Shown: positions 23,801-36,399, counted from the stretch's first letter. The stretch is 64,000 bases of DNA from Diadema setosum (GCA_033980235.1 CM067072.1:26070192-26134191); one strand, 5' to 3'. Notes: a model not told the origin generated them from the sequence alone. Numbers and translations are program-made.

Positions 23801-25689
23801 CGCAATAAATAAAATCTCTTCAAGACAATATGAATTGTGAAAACAAGGTAGACCCTCGTCTGGAATGCGGGTAAGGCATTATCAAAACTATACGTAAAAA
23901 GTTTGTTTGTTTTTTCTCCTTGTATGGACAGGGAAAAAAATCGTTTTTATTTGACTTCTTTTTTTTTGCGAGTGAGGGCTGATAGAGTCATACTTGACAC
24001 AATGCTTTTGATGGCAGAAACATACTATTCCTGATAACCACTTTCTACAAGACACAGTTGCCATCTTCATGTCATGTCAATTAAAATGTATTTCCACTTG
24101 AGGAAGTCACGATCTGTGATCTGCAGCATTTTGTTCGTATAATCGGTTGTACTTTTAAAATGAACCGCTGCTTACAAAAAAACTTGTGCTATTCAGAAAT
24201 AGCCTTTATTATGACTGACAGGACAAAAATGAAGTGGTGATCACAAGGAACTTTTCAGATATGACGACAAGCGAAAATAAATGATTACTCCCAAATTAAG
24301 GTGTATCAGAATAACTCTGTCATTCTAAGTGAATCTCATTTACAAAGGTATATATCAGTGCGATTTCGCATTCTTCCATTTTTTGCATGATATCATTCAC
24401 CTTTTATGCTCAAGATAAAGATATAATATTACTCATATCTTAAGTCACCTTTTATCAACGTGTCCTGGTATGAGGAATCAAAATCAAGGCCAAGCGTGTC
24501 GATTACATCAAGTCTACCAGATGCAAAGTTCTAGCTACTTTTGGTTCAGTTAATCTTGATTCAAAATGAATAAAATGAAATAGAATAAGCAGGAGAGACC
24601 ATTATCTGTACTCCACTTCTGCGTCACCTATATTCTTTATGAAAGGTGATGCAAGGACTGCACCGAACGAAACGCTTTCCTGTAGGCTTCAGTGGAAAGC
24701 GCTTGATCTGATTAAAATCCAATGATCTTTGCCGACTATTAAAATACAATTACACAAGCCAGCATTAATAAGTGCATCAGCGTTTGATCCCTGTGAGTAA
24801 ACAGTCTTTACGGGGAGAGGGTGATGGGTACATGTAGTTTGCTCGTATTACCTGAAGCAGAATCATCCATGAATATTTTGCTAAGTAGGCTACATAGTAC
24901 CTTAGCTTTGCTGCGTGTCGGAAAATTTGAACAACCTTGACCTGCGACTGTAAATGGAATAATAATGGTAATGATGATGGTATTGATGATGATGATGGTA
25001 ATGATTATGATAATAACAACAATGATATTCATGATAATAAAAACGATAATGATAATTACAAATGCATTCGTATAGCACATGATACCTTACAGACTCTCTT
25101 ATACGCTTTTACCATATTTTCCTAGAAATCAGAAAAAAGGATAAGTTTTTAAAGATTTCGCAAATTGCATGGTGTCTGTTTCAGCCTAAGTATCTTGTAA
25201 ACCTATTAAACAAAGTCGGCGCTGCAATAGGAAAAGAATGGTTCAATATGTAAACGCTTTTCAGAAGAGCGGAGAAACGTTGCAGGTATATGTAGGTATG
25301 TATGGGGTAATAATGTTATGTAAATAGGAAGGGGATTTGTTGAGTACGTATGACTCTATGACATAGAAGAAAAACTTATTGGTATACCCCCACAATTTTC
25401 TTAGCTACAGGTAACCAGACCAAACGACTCAACATGAGTATTTGGGTCTCTAACCTGTGCACCTCCCACCAGTTGAGTATAGTACAATGTTGAACTATCT
25501 TTAGTGTTGTTATCTCTCCATCTCTCCCTCTCTCTCTACTCTTCCAGGGATGTCATCATGAAGAACATCTCTTGAATCTATTCTAGATTAAACAAAGGCA
25601 AGTATCGATATATCTGTGCAGTGTTGATACTGAAAAAAAACCCTACAAATTTGTGCCAACTTTTAAGAGCAGAGATAAATGAATAACAG
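20831..25689. other. Non-genic stretch between two LINE relics
   Basis: About 4.9 kb of mainly unique DNA. It holds a GT-rich patch (21951-21979), a GC-richer purine-rich segment (about 23040-23110), a small perfect GTGGC-TATC-GCCAC hairpin near 23537-23550 and an imperfect (AATGATGATGG)n-type tract at about 24955-25065. No convincing gene. Confidence 0.5.
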
Positions 25690-26640
25690 ACCTATTTCAC
25701 ATGATCTTTGTGGGTGCTGATTCGTGTGAACAGTATAGGGGGCTACATAATAGCGAATAACATTGGACCGATAGCTGATTCTTGGGGTACCCCACGTGTG
25801 TTAATGATTGGACTGGACCACAAAACCTGACGACATCAGAACGATTTGACAAGTGAGATGTCATCCATTGCAAAAAATCTTACCCAATAGGTCATAGAAG
25901 GTGTATTTAGTTGTTCATGCATTGTGGAATGCTCACTAGTTTCGAAAGCTGAAGTAAAGTCTAAGAAAACAAGAAGAACTTCTCGCTGAGGTAAAAATAT
26001 CGGGATATATTCCAAACTGTTTAATGATTGGAACTTTTCAACGCTATGATTTGTTAGATAAGTAAATTGAAAATGGTTGTGTGCAGATTGCTGTCCGTGT
26101 TGTATATTGGAGTTTGCTTAACTGACTCTTTTTCAATTATAGTTTTTCAAGGAAAAAGACATTTGAGATGGGTCGATAACTTGACAATTCTTTCGGAGAC
26201 ACATTTATACTTTTCTCGCTCTTGATGTGAAAACAGCATTCTTTAGACTTTCTAGCATGGTAAGCGACTGACGACTCGTATCATTTATTATTATCATCAT
26301 TACTTTTTTTTTTTTTTTTTTTTACTATAAAAGGGAGTAATACAGAGCAACATCTCTTCGTGAGTGAATTTGGCAAGGGATCCAAAGATGATGCAGCCGA
26401 GGAAGACAATGAGTTTTAATGAGTTTTGATACTTCATATCCCCACGAGAATTTGAAACTGATTCATAGAGGAATGGTAGCCTTCGTCGAGTTTGAGTGAA
26501 AGATGCATTAGATCCGCTTGTTCATGATTGTCTCCAACTTTCTTAATCTCTTGATGGAAAAATTCTGTAAATCTGACGGCCAGAGTTCAAGCACATTCAA
26601 TCGGCTGCAAAATACATTCAGGAGAGGGGGATGTTAGCGC
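25690..26640 (-). pseudogene. Non-LTR retrotransposon: N-terminal half of the RT domain
   Basis: On the minus strand, shifting among frames, the following appear in the canonical order: a FTEFFHQEIK segment (about 26544-26585), SLDPLPNSLTK (about 26361-26387), SSYRPISN (26161-26178 plus flank), VFLDFTSAFE (about 25941-25970, the RT block with the first catalytic Asp) and TRGVPQ (25782-25793), followed by an IGPMLFAI-like segment. This matches the pre-RT and early RT blocks of CR1/L2/Jockey-type ORF2. Frameshifts and stops lie between the blocks, and a T18-20 run interrupts the sequence near 26304-26323. The YxDD catalytic block is absent. It is in the same orientation as the C-terminal relic at 20.4-20.8 kb. 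Confidence 0.8.
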
Positions 26641-27788
26641 CTATACATTATTTAAGATCTCGTGATGATCGCAGCTCTGATGGTGTACACCCCGTCTTGG
26701 AAGTGTCGATAAAAAAAATATATATTCAGGAGGCAACCAGGGAATCACTCAGATAGCTGTGACACTAGCACATACAGACATAAGGGTAGATCCAGGATTG
26801 AAGTCAAAGTATGATACATCTTAATGTAAGATTTAAGACTCTTTCCCTGTCATCTTAAGCCATAGCCACCTATCTCTAGTCTGTATCATTGTGTAAAATT
26901 CCTTTCATAATTCTCTTTTGGTCAGTACCTAATTATACCCAACCATCTCCCACTTTTCAGAAAAAAAGTTGTCAATCTTAGCTGAAAACTAATTCAAATT
27001 TCTTAAAAACATACAGATTGGCTTTAATGTATAACAACACAGCAAACAGCTTTGCGGGAATCTTGAAATCAAAATAGAATTTACATGACAAATACGTCTT
27101 ACCCACTTTCTCCTCATGATAGTGGTGATGGAAACTATGAATACTGATGAATATTGCATTAATAATTACGTTATCATCCTTTCACCGTAAAACATTGACA
27201 ACTTGCAGACTGAAAGATTCGCCGTTTTCTACTACTGGCCTATTCTCATTTTGTGGATACATGAACCTCTCGGTATAAAGAGGATTTAAGAAAATCACAG
27301 AAAACAAAAATTTAAACTGGTAGCATTTGATTACATCTGACATTGCTCGTTTCTCAGCCTCAATTCGCAGTGGAGAATCATTTCGACGGAGGGGTATAGT
27401 ACACTATCATTTCGTAAGCTCAGCACTCGGACAAATTTTTGTGTACACCCAATTTTGTATGGAGTGCACGATTGCTGACAATAAAAATGAAAGTGATTTA
27501 CAATGTAAATTTCGAAAATATCCTATAACACTGAAAACAGAAATCGAAACAAACCACAAAATAACAAATAACCAAAATGCCAGGTCTTGCATGCACTATA
27601 ATCACGCGAGTACATAGGCCCTCTACAGGCTAGATTCATTTTGGACTTTGGGTACATTTCACTTTTTCCAAGTACTCTCTTTTATCAAGTGCGTTTCACT
27701 TTCCTTTCTTTGTCTTCTATGCAATCTTGAAATTCTTGAAATAACATGACATAAGAAAAGGCCGACAAGTAAATGTTGTTTTGCATAG

Positions 27789-27803
27789 TTATATATATAT
27801 ATG

Positions 27804-27851
<48 letters not shown>
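27789..27851. repeat. (TA)n microsatellite
   Basis: TA dinucleotides with two TGTA interruptions near the left end. Confidence 0.95.
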
Positions 27852-27852
<1 letters not shown>

Positions 27853-28566
27853 CGCATACACCTAAATAGATTTTTATTTCCTTCAACAAAGATTTACCAT
27901 GATACCATTTGATGAAGGGAGATAATCGATATCTATCTCAAGCACTGGCTCTTCTTATTGAGTAGATAAATGAAAAGCGTATTTTCACTCTGGGACGAAA
28001 ATACGAGGTATTCAACGAGGTAATTTACATACGAACGTCGCCCTACGTTTAGCCCGTCCGCTCTCTCAACTCTATTAACTTTCTTTCCCTCTTTCAACCT
28101 AGCTTTCCCTTTCGATACATTTGTATATATTATAGTCGTAATGATAACATCACATGTTCATTGATTTTACTGCATCAATTGAAAACACAAACATCCTAAT
28201 CTACCTGAATTGTAACTGGTACATGTCTGAGTGACAGGTAGGAGCATCTATCGGAATCGTTCTCTTATCACATCTTTATGACGGCTCAAACCTCGATTAA
28301 ACTTATATTCAGATTATGGCAACTTCAAGCGGTTAACACACACACATGAGAAATGAATCAAAACTCACTTAAAATTCTGCATGCAACGCGATCAATTTGC
28401 GCGTTCGTTTCGTTCCTCCGCTGCATCCTCGTTCGCTTCAACATTAACCTGAAAAGTGCATTCCCAGTTTGAGCAGTTGCGATTATTATGTTCCGAGCTT
28501 CTCCATTTCAATTTACATGCCGCACTCATAGTGGCTGTGCAAATAGATAAATCGCCGGCAAGGAAT

Positions 28567-28636
28567 ATGTAGGGAGAGAAAGAGAGGGAGAATGGGGGGG
28601 GGGGGGGGGGAGATGGAGAGAGAGGGAGAGATTGGG
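28567..28636 (+). repeat. Homopurine tract with G17
   Basis: A GA-rich tract containing seventeen consecutive G at 28594-28610, flanked by AGAGAG repeats. Mirror-like purine tracts of this kind can form triplex or quadruplex structures. Confidence 0.9.
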
Positions 28637-29249
28637 AATGGACGGAGGGTTTCAGCTCAGCAAACAGTCATACAAATCGTGTCCATATTCTGACCGCCAA
28701 GGTATTATCACATTGCTCATCAAACTTGCACACGTCCACCTGTGCTAAGGTATGTTTTTTTTTTTCTTTTGAGGGCATTTTACGGGGTGAACGTGCTTTT
28801 GAATATAGGAACGACATAAATATTATGCTTAATGTCAAGTTCATTTCAGTGACATGGATTTCGGGCGCAGGAAAGCTGTAAGAGAACAGAGATTGTATGC
28901 CAGAGGAATGATTCGGAAGAGGTGTCCCATTTCACTTTAGTTTCATAATTAGAAACACAAAGTTTCATATGTTTATATAAAACATATAGCACACAATGTA
29001 GCTTTTGTTGTAAAGTCCACATGTCATGCTCATAGCCTTTGTATGAGATTCGTAGAGCTTCCTTTTCTCTATGTGTGGTTCCCATCCTTTGTAACATCAC
29101 CAAGCGTTTGAGCCCTAGACTTGGAACAAGCAGATACGTTTTTCAAGTCTATAATCCACCTCAGATGTGTGATGGAACTCGTTTTACTCAATACAGACGT
29201 AACATACGGAATGTTGCTTAGTAACATTCCAGACCACAACGTTTACTCG

Positions 29250-29849
29250 TTAAAGGGGAACTGCAGCACAAATGTAAGTTTGTCTAATACATTGCGAGTT
29301 CAACAGTGAAATTTTGATCGAAATCGGGTGAAAAATAAGGAAATTATGACATTTTGAAGTTTCGGTATTTTTTTTTTCGGGAAACAGTTCTTGAACGGTC
29401 AATATGAATATGCAAATGGCAAAGTGAGCATGTTACCCCCTCATAACTTATTATATAGTTTGTATAACATACAATTGTGAAATTTTTAGTTTTTCATTCA
29501 AACGCAATTATGCCCAATTCTTGTATATCTAACTGATCACTATTTCGAAGTTATTCAATCAGGAACAACATCATATTTCAGACTTCAATGACAGAAACAT
29601 TGCATTTTCGTCATTTTTCTGAATACGATCGATGGGAAATATGTGAGGTTATGACATGGTTAACTCACTCAATTGCATATTCATATCCACGGTACATGAA
29701 CTGTTTTGCAGAAATTAGCAAAACTTCAAGATGTCATAACTCCCTTAATTTTCATCCGATTTCAGTCAAAATTTTACCGTTGAACTCGTAAAATTTTACT
29801 CTTTTGTTTTATCAAACTAACTCATATTTACACTGGATTTCCTCTTTAA
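29250..29849. mobile_element. 600-bp TTAA foldback element (family A)
   Basis: Starts TTAAAGGGGAACTGCAGC at 29250 and ends GGATTTCCTCTTTAA at 29849. Both arms, over about 200 bp, carry inverted copies of GAGTTCAACRGTRAAATTTTGA, ATTATGACAT and AACAGTTCWTG...ATATGAATATGCAA. It is long-arm, non-coding and TTAA-ended, so probably a piggyBac/Kolobok-type non-autonomous element. A related copy with an insertion lies at 59376-60665 and a more distant one at 49352-49939. ORFs called inside it are not genes. Confidence 0.75.
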
Positions 29850-31099
29850 AATTGTGATCGGAAGATTACTGTGGTCTTGTGTTGTTATCATCTCATTTAT
29901 GTTCAAAATGTTTATTTACAAACAAAATAGTCATTACGGAAGATAATCTAAAGTATAAACGTTATGTTCATGTCACCAAAAAAGAAAAAGAAAAAGAAAA
30001 AGGGGAGGGTGTATTCTCGCTGGCTTGACGATCTGGTAAACAATTTCCTCTCTTGTGATATGTGTCAGCAAGACGCCGGGCTAATAAGGCAAATTAATGA
30101 CGTGTGCGTTTAGAATCTGGCCCGAAGAGAGGGATTTCGCCTTGAGTCGTACTTTGCATGAATTGTATTAGAAGACAATGCTGTACATGTACCCACAGAA
30201 AAAGAGCTCACAGCATTACAATGGAGCCAAGAAAGGGCGGTAGTATTCGTAAAAAATCATATCATTTGCATAAATACACATCAGAGGGAACCTTCATTAC
30301 ATCGCTCTAAACTAGACGATGTAAAATGATGATTTTAGGAGCTTTGATCTTTATCGTTTATTGTAGTACATTGTGGATCACAACATGAATGTGAAGCACA
30401 ACAAATAAAGTGTTGTTCGACAAACAACTAAAACGCACTGGGGTCTGATAATAGAGAGAGAGAGAGAGATGATAGATATGGTATTTCATAATTGGACAAT
30501 GTCCACTGGATTGTGTGATGTCAGCGTATAATAGTAGATATGAACGTGTAATACACGTACGCTAGCGTAATATAGTTATTACAGGATCTAAATCTGAGAT
30601 GGAGTGTGTATTAGTTTCAGCAGTGTGTGTTATGTGTGTGCTTTTCCGCGTGTGTGTGTGTGTGTGTTTGTGAGTTTGTGTGTATAAGTGAGTCTTTCGT
30701 CCAAGTTTTAACATGTATGATGCACAGGGTTTTAGTTCGCCAACTCTGTCATGTCTGTTGGTAAGTAAACTTTAGCTACCTTTACCTCATCCAAATTACA
30801 GCATCTATAAGAATCTTAGACCATGGAAACCGGAGTTACTGTGAGTTTTAGCTCCTGCTCTAGCTCGTACTTTAACAACCGCTGAATAAAATGAAATAGA
30901 TCAATAATGTATGTCATTCCTAACACAGCTGAACTCCACTGCACACGTCATCTCATTTGATATACACCAAAAATAACACACTGGTTTGTATATCTTCGAA
31001 AGATTTCGATCGCATATATGGCGCCAAGTTGTGTTGTATCAGCGTTTACTGTACGTACTGCTCATAGTGTGATATTAAATCGTGTTCTGTGATAATGAA
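29850..31099. other. Non-genic stretch
   Basis: Contains an AAAAAG repeat patch (about 29979-30003), a short (AG)n run (30453-30468) and a GT-rich patch (about 30645-30690). No gene was recognised. Confidence 0.5.
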
Positions 31100-31856
31100 A
31101 TGCGACAAAGTGGATACGGAAAACGGGATATTAGCCGAGTACAAACTCACCTTCACCAACGAGTGTCCAACAAACCCTAACAGATCTTCGCTCGAGAGTC
31201 CGACGTGCCAGAGTATAATCCTTTAGTAATGTGGCCGTCTATTTCCCAGCTCCGTTTTACCCAAGTTCCGAGATATCAAGGCAATCGGGTTATGTCCCTT
31301 GCCTGGAGGATCTTCAACTCTCTCTTTGCTCACTTCGAGAGTAAATCACCTCTTCAAGTTTTGCGAAGGCCAATTCAGCAGAGCCGAGCCAGCGATAAAC
31401 AATAGATGTCGGTTAGCGGGGCGCCGTGTGTCGACCAAACAAAACCAGCGCGCACTGAACAGCAGGCTATGTTCAGAAAGTAGAAAAGAACCTCCCGGCG
31501 GGTATGCTCGATCGCCATTGTGGCTCACGGAAAGATAGGTATTGGATCCTAAAGGGATGAGCAGACAAAAAAATCGATGAGTTTATTTCAAGAGGGGACA
31601 TAATCGGTCGAAGATTACGGACCGAGCGCACGAGAGCGCTGTGTTGTGTAACTCCCGCAAGTGAAGAGTTTCGCTCCTAACACAGTTTTCCCGGGTCCGT
31701 TCGTTGTGTGCACGAAAGTGTCGCTCTTTCGTTTCGCTAGTTTTGGTATTCGCAGCATGCGCGTGTCTGGAGTGGGCACAGCTCTCTTCGGAAGTACACG
31801 CACAAAACGTGCAAGCGCCAGTCGAGAGTGTCTTTGACCGAAATACGTACGCTCTT
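31100..31856 (+). promoter_or_regulatory. Candidate promoter and non-coding first exon
   Basis: About 750 bp of non-repetitive, GC-richer DNA with a locally high CpG count (for example 31390-31540 and 31620-31850), unlike the AT-rich flanks. It contains no long frame. At its right edge CTCTT|GTAAGT (GT at 31857) is a near-consensus 5' splice site, after which the sequence turns AT-rich. This would fit a promoter followed by a 5' UTR exon of a gene transcribed rightward, with its coding exons outside the recognisable set. No TATA box is evident. The start is not defined. Confidence 0.35.
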
Positions 31857-32206
31857 GTAAGTTGACCGTTACATACCTTCGTTCTTCTTTAACTCACTTT
31901 GAGACATTGTCCTCGTGCTAACCTTTCAGGCAGAGGTAACATGTGATTGTCGAAGGGCTTTTTTCTTTGCCCTGAAATCAAGGAGCTTAACTGAAGCGAT
32001 TGTTTCCCCTTTTTCTTGTTTTTTTTTTTTTTTTTTGGGGGGGGGGAAGGGAGCCTTTACTCTGCTGGACGTTTCAATGAGGCAATAATGCAATGCCACT
32101 ACTATTTAATTCTGCAAAAGCAGAACGAATGTATATAGAACACACTCAAAAACGACTGTCGTAACTGGGAGCACGATCAGGAGTAGCCACATGATTTCCG
32201 TGTTTT

Positions 32207-32240
<34 letters not shown>

Positions 32241-32611
32241 ACAAGTATTGAAATAAACAAAACATCTTCGTGCTCTTCCTATTTGATAAATGAAACCCTC
32301 TAAGGGGGACCATGATAACCAGAATATAATGGAGCGACCATTCATTCATGCAAACCTCCATTGGAGGTGTTTTTTTTTTTTTTTTTTTTTAACAAGAGTG
32401 TCTACAAGTGGACATAATCAGCCTTTTATCATGACTTAACTTTTCACATTTGGAACATAAGTCTCACTTTATTATAATAAGTTGAAGTATGACCCTGAAT
32501 TAATTTCTAAAGGCAGAAGAGAAAGCAGAACATTTGAAAGAAGTGAAATGTGATGAGCAAGTTAAACAAGCAAACACACACACATACATTCACACAAATT
32601 CATGATCTTTA
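31857..32611. other. Non-genic stretch (possible intron start)
   Basis: Holds T18G10 (32019-32046), a GT-rich patch (about 32210-32240) and a T22 run near 32369-32390. No gene. Confidence 0.5.
32019..32046 (+). repeat. T18G10 composite homopolymer
   Basis: Eighteen T joined to ten G. Confidence 0.95.
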
Positions 32612-32810
32612 CTTTGAAGGGAAAAGAAACCCAAATATACACGTGAATTGAGTTGATGCAGCAACGTAAGAGAACACACCAGTTTGAGGAGAATCGGACA
32701 ATCCGTTCAAAAGTTATGCATATTTAAAGTTTGGAAGCAGCCATACGACAGGTGAAACCAGAACACTACTACAGCACCTGATGTCACATGAAGAACGATA
32801 TAAAGCAGAT

Positions 32811-32812
<2 letters not shown>

Positions 32813-32892
<80 letters not shown>

Positions 32893-32893
32893 C
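32813..32893 (+). repeat. (CAA)27 microsatellite
   Basis: Uninterrupted CAA units inside a foldback element. The poly-Leu minus-strand frame over it is an artefact. Confidence 0.97.
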
Positions 32894-33148
32894 TTAACTT
32901 GTTAAAGATAATATTTTAAGGGTAACACTATTCCCTCTGCTTTCTGAAAATAATAAGTCAAAAGCTTTTTCGTTAAGCTGAATAAAAAGTGAGAACAATT
33001 TTCTTTCAAATATTTCGTTCTCCATGGTGATGTCACAAACTGTAGTAGTCTTCTCAACCACCAATGATAGAACCAACATTTTAACAATTTACAACTTTTG
33101 AACCGGTTGTCCGATTATTCTCAAGCCTCCACAGATGCAATGTATATG

Positions 33149-33206
33149 TGGATTGAGTGAATGCATCAACATTATTATACTAACGTTGATGCATTCACTC
33201 AATCCA
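33149..33206. repeat. Perfect 22-bp hairpin with 14-base loop
   Basis: TGGATTGAGTGAATGCATCA plus AC (33149-33170) pairs perfectly with 33185-33206; the loop is 33171-33184. The arm sequence is the terminal repeat of the surrounding family-B foldbacks, so this looks like a head-to-head junction of two element ends rather than a miRNA gene. Confidence 0.75.
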
Positions 33207-33518
33207 AGTGGTTTCACTCAGAGGAGACTTATGCTTAGCTATAGAATGTTGAATTTTGTCGTGAATGTGTGCGGGTTGAATGCAAAATTGTGTATGCTTA
33301 ACATGCGAAATGATTAGAAGAACTAACATAAATTGGAACATGTTCTGTATCTAATTTCAATGTAAGAATTCAGTTAAAAGAATTTTTAACAGACTGCAAT
33401 CTTGTATGAAAAAATGATGCAAAATTAAGACACTTGCAAAAGAGAGAACACAACTCTGAATGTAGAATCAGACTTTATTAGCACACATCAGTCTAAAGAT
33501 TCAACTCTGACCATGCCT

Positions 33519-33921
33519 CAAAGGACAAGTTCACCTTGATGTACATGTGGATTGAGTGAACGCTGCAATGTCAATACAGCACATCAGTGAAAGTTTGGGG
33601 AAGATCGGACAATCCGTCCAAAATTTATGAATTTTTAAAGTTTCAGTCCCGCCATCACTGGATGCGAAAAGATCACCACGGTTTATGATGTCACATTGTG
33701 TAGAACGTCATAAGGAAAACATACAGGGAAATCCATACAATTCCATTTTTTGAAAAAAGCACATATTCCATCAACTTGCTACTGACGTATGTTAAGGGTA
33801 ATATTATCCCCCGCCTTCTAAAGGAGGCAACTGACAAGTGCTCTTTTATTAGGAGAGAAAATGTGAAATATATTGAATTCTACTAATATTGCTGCATTCT
33901 TTCAATCCACATGCCCTTTAA
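33519..33921. mobile_element. Foldback MITE (family B), about 400 bp
   Basis: Termini are AAAGGACAAG...TGTGGATTGAGTGAACGCTGC on the left and GCAGCATTCTTTCAATCCACATGCCCTTT inverted on the right. Internal TCGGACAATCCGT, GATGTCACA and TTAAGGGTAATATT words are shared with 32612-33206. Non-coding. Confidence 0.65.
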
Positions 33922-34617
33922 AAGTGTCGTTACCATGGGATTATATGATTCTTTCTTTACAATGACGAGGAAAAAAGTGACTATGAAAGCTTGAAAGCAC
34001 TTCTTGTATAGAACCATCTCACCCCACCCAACTCTTCCGATATTTCCACAAAGATTTACGGCAATTTGCCAGAAACAAAATATAATACGTCTGCATAACT
34101 CTACGAAACATAGTGCGTTCAAAGGAGTGCAATGTAGGCAGTGTGGCTTATAAATTTGATATTCCGATTATGGAGTTCGCAGACCCAGGTCTGCCTTGGA
34201 CTGCATTAAAGTGTTACCCGATATCAAGCTTTCCGATGGCGCAGTTCAAAATAAAAGTTCTCATCAAATCTTTCAGTTTGATTTTCAAAGTATCTCAAAG
34301 ATAATTTACAAGTCATGGGAGACTATTTTGCTTTGCAATGGAAACAGTATGTTCTTTCCTTTTTACTGTTTTAACGAAACAATATTGAAATGGAGATCAG
34401 AGGAAACGCACGATACTATTTCATGCGACGACCATTGACTCGTTAAATTCGAAGAAAAAAAAAAAGACAACGTGTTACTGGTCACCTCGTGGGATCAAAT
34501 ACTTGGGAAAGAAACCCGAGAAAAATCATCCATATATTCTGTATGGATGCAACACCACAAGGACTTGATATGGCGCAGGGGTCGAACGTACACCCTGCCT
34601 AGCCCAAAGTGGAGTTA
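33922..34617. other. Non-genic stretch
   Basis: Unique sequence. The frames called here are short and unconvincing. Confidence 0.5.
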
Positions 34618-34651
34618 AGAGAGGGAGAGGGAGGGAAGGAAATAGATAGAC

Positions 34652-34695
<44 letters not shown>

Positions 34696-34726
34696 GGGTA
34701 GATAGGTAGATAGATAGATAGATAGG

Positions 34727-34761
<35 letters not shown>

Positions 34762-34805
34762 GTAGATATATAGATAGATATATGGGTAGATAGGTAGATA
34801 GATAA

Positions 34806-34839
<34 letters not shown>

Positions 34840-34862
34840 GGGTAGATAGGTAGATAGGTAGG

Positions 34863-34905
<43 letters not shown>

Positions 34906-34906
34906 G

Positions 34907-34937
<31 letters not shown>

Positions 34938-35034
34938 ATTGATAGTTAGATACAGAAAGAGAGAGGGAGATAGAGGAAGAAAGGGGTGGTAGAGAGAGAG
35001 AGAGAGAGGGAGAGAGCTACGAGGAGGAGGGAGC
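34618..35034 (+). repeat. (GATA)n block with GA-rich flanks
   Basis: A GGGA-rich entry leads into about 310 bp of GATA/GGTA units (34642-34950) and then a GA-rich exit. All purine-rich on the + strand, the complement orientation of the TATC blocks near 2 kb and 8.6 kb. Confidence 0.95.
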
Positions 35035-35395
35035 TCAAATAGCACCCGCGATATTCCCCAAAAGGCTTCCATTATCATCGACAGGATGAACGCAGACATC
35101 AAATTAGCACTTTCTGCCTGTTGTGATTCCCCCTCCAGGCTTTAGTTGTGTTTTTGCCCGCGAAGCCTATTTTTAACCAACCCACCCACACGTACCTTCA
35201 GGCAACCGAACACCCACCCCTCCCCCTCCCCACAAGCAAGCAGATATCATTATAATCTATATACTCTTTTCTCAAATTTCTACCCTCCCTTCTGATACGA
35301 ATCTTGATCAAAAAAATTTCGGCAGTGCCGTATATATCATCAAACACAGGTGAATCTCACAACTGCTAATTCACATGAACTGCTAAGTAAATGGT

Positions 35396-35396
<1 letters not shown>

Positions 35397-35482
<86 letters not shown>
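35397..35482. repeat. (TA)n microsatellite, left flank of an inverted-repeat element
   Basis: About 86 bp of TA with TGTA interruptions, ending within a few bases of the terminal repeat at 35488. Confidence 0.95.
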
Positions 35483-35952
35483 AGTTTGTTCGCAAAAACC
35501 GATAAGTCCATATTTGCCAAATGGAGATATTTGCGATTAAAGGTAAAAAAAAATAAAAAGAATAGTAAGAAAATGTTTGCTTCTTTTGACCATAACTTCA
35601 AAAATGTACCTTTATATGAAGTGACCAATATATCATTTAAAAGGTATTATTTTGTATTATATCCCTCATGTAAAGCTTCTTGCCATAGGATTGTACAGAG
35701 CACGAACATGGTGTAGTTTTACTAGCTAGCTACGAGCAGCTGGATGCGGTGCAATTGGTTACTAGCCAGCGGGATATAGTACTTTTGGGAATCCACGATT
35801 TGCACCCAATCGTGATCGTGTGATCGATATCTACATTTCTCACTTAAGCTGTGTACGCAGTGCGCGTAGTAGCGATACTTTTGAGCAACAGTCCTGTGGC
35901 TTGTAGCTAGCGCTAAAGAGAGTGATGCGCGGAGCGCTCGGTGTGAGCGAGC

Positions 35953-36098
35953 ATGCATTACAGAAATCTGTGGTGCGATGGCGCAATGGCGTGGACGGTG
36001 TGTAACGTTAGTGGACGTGTGATCAATGCATTCAGCTCATTTGACAAAGTGACTGCTTCAAGTAACGGAAGAATGATCGCGGGAGGACACCATATCAG
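35953..36098 (+). CDS. Small ORF with possible splice donor inside the element
   Basis: ATG at 35953 (second in-frame ATG at 35986, context CGCAATGGCG) opens a frame of 57 codons in total, ending TAA near 36123. At 36098 the sequence ATCAG|GTACGA could be a 5' splice site, giving about 48 codons in the exon (MHYRNLWCDG... to ...GGHHI). No domain was recognised. Base composition is GC-rich relative to the flanks. It could be the first exon of the element's own gene or of a host gene, or chance. Confidence 0.2.
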
Positions 36099-36399
36099 GT
36101 ACGAATTAGGAGTAAACCCCTAATACCGATTTTAAAAATGATCTGGGTTACGAAGCCGCTTCAGGCCTACTTCTAACGTAGTCCTGGACCTCCTCGATCT
36201 TTCGGAGTTTTGCACGCTGTAGTGTAGCTCTGTGTAGGAATCAATAACAGCGCAGCGGTGTCGTTCGCTACGCGCTGCACGCATGCACTGCTGCTGTACT
36301 GCTACGGCCTAACATTAGATTTATCGTTCACAAAACCTGCACACTTTTCCAAAAGGGAACCGTCATTACTCTAGTAAAATGCTCGAGAGGGATATAAAA

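Larger units (their letters stand above)
26641..29249. other. Non-genic stretch
   Basis: AT-rich DNA with a (TA)n tract (27789-27851) and a purine/G tract (28567-28636), both listed separately. Sequence upstream of the LINE relic (26640-26900) may include more of that element, but no motif is readable. Confidence 0.5.
32612..33206. mobile_element. Foldback element (family B) with (CAA)n in the middle
   Basis: The left arm reads TTGAGTTGATGCAGCAAC...GAATCGGACAATCCGTTCAAAAGTT, followed by a TGATGTCACA word. After the (CAA)n tract the right side carries the same words inverted (GTGATGTCACA, AACTTTTGAACCGGTTGTCCGATT, GTGGATTGAGTGAATGCATC). It is a palindromic non-coding element of the same family as 33519-33921. 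The arms differ by about a quarter, so it is old. Ends are approximate. Confidence 0.6.

Noticed and set aside
32707..32892. Poly-leucine minus-strand frame
   Set aside because: It is the complement of the (CAA)27 microsatellite.
33149..33206. miRNA precursor
   Set aside because: The perfect stem is the terminal repeat of the surrounding foldback family. A miRNA would need small-RNA evidence.
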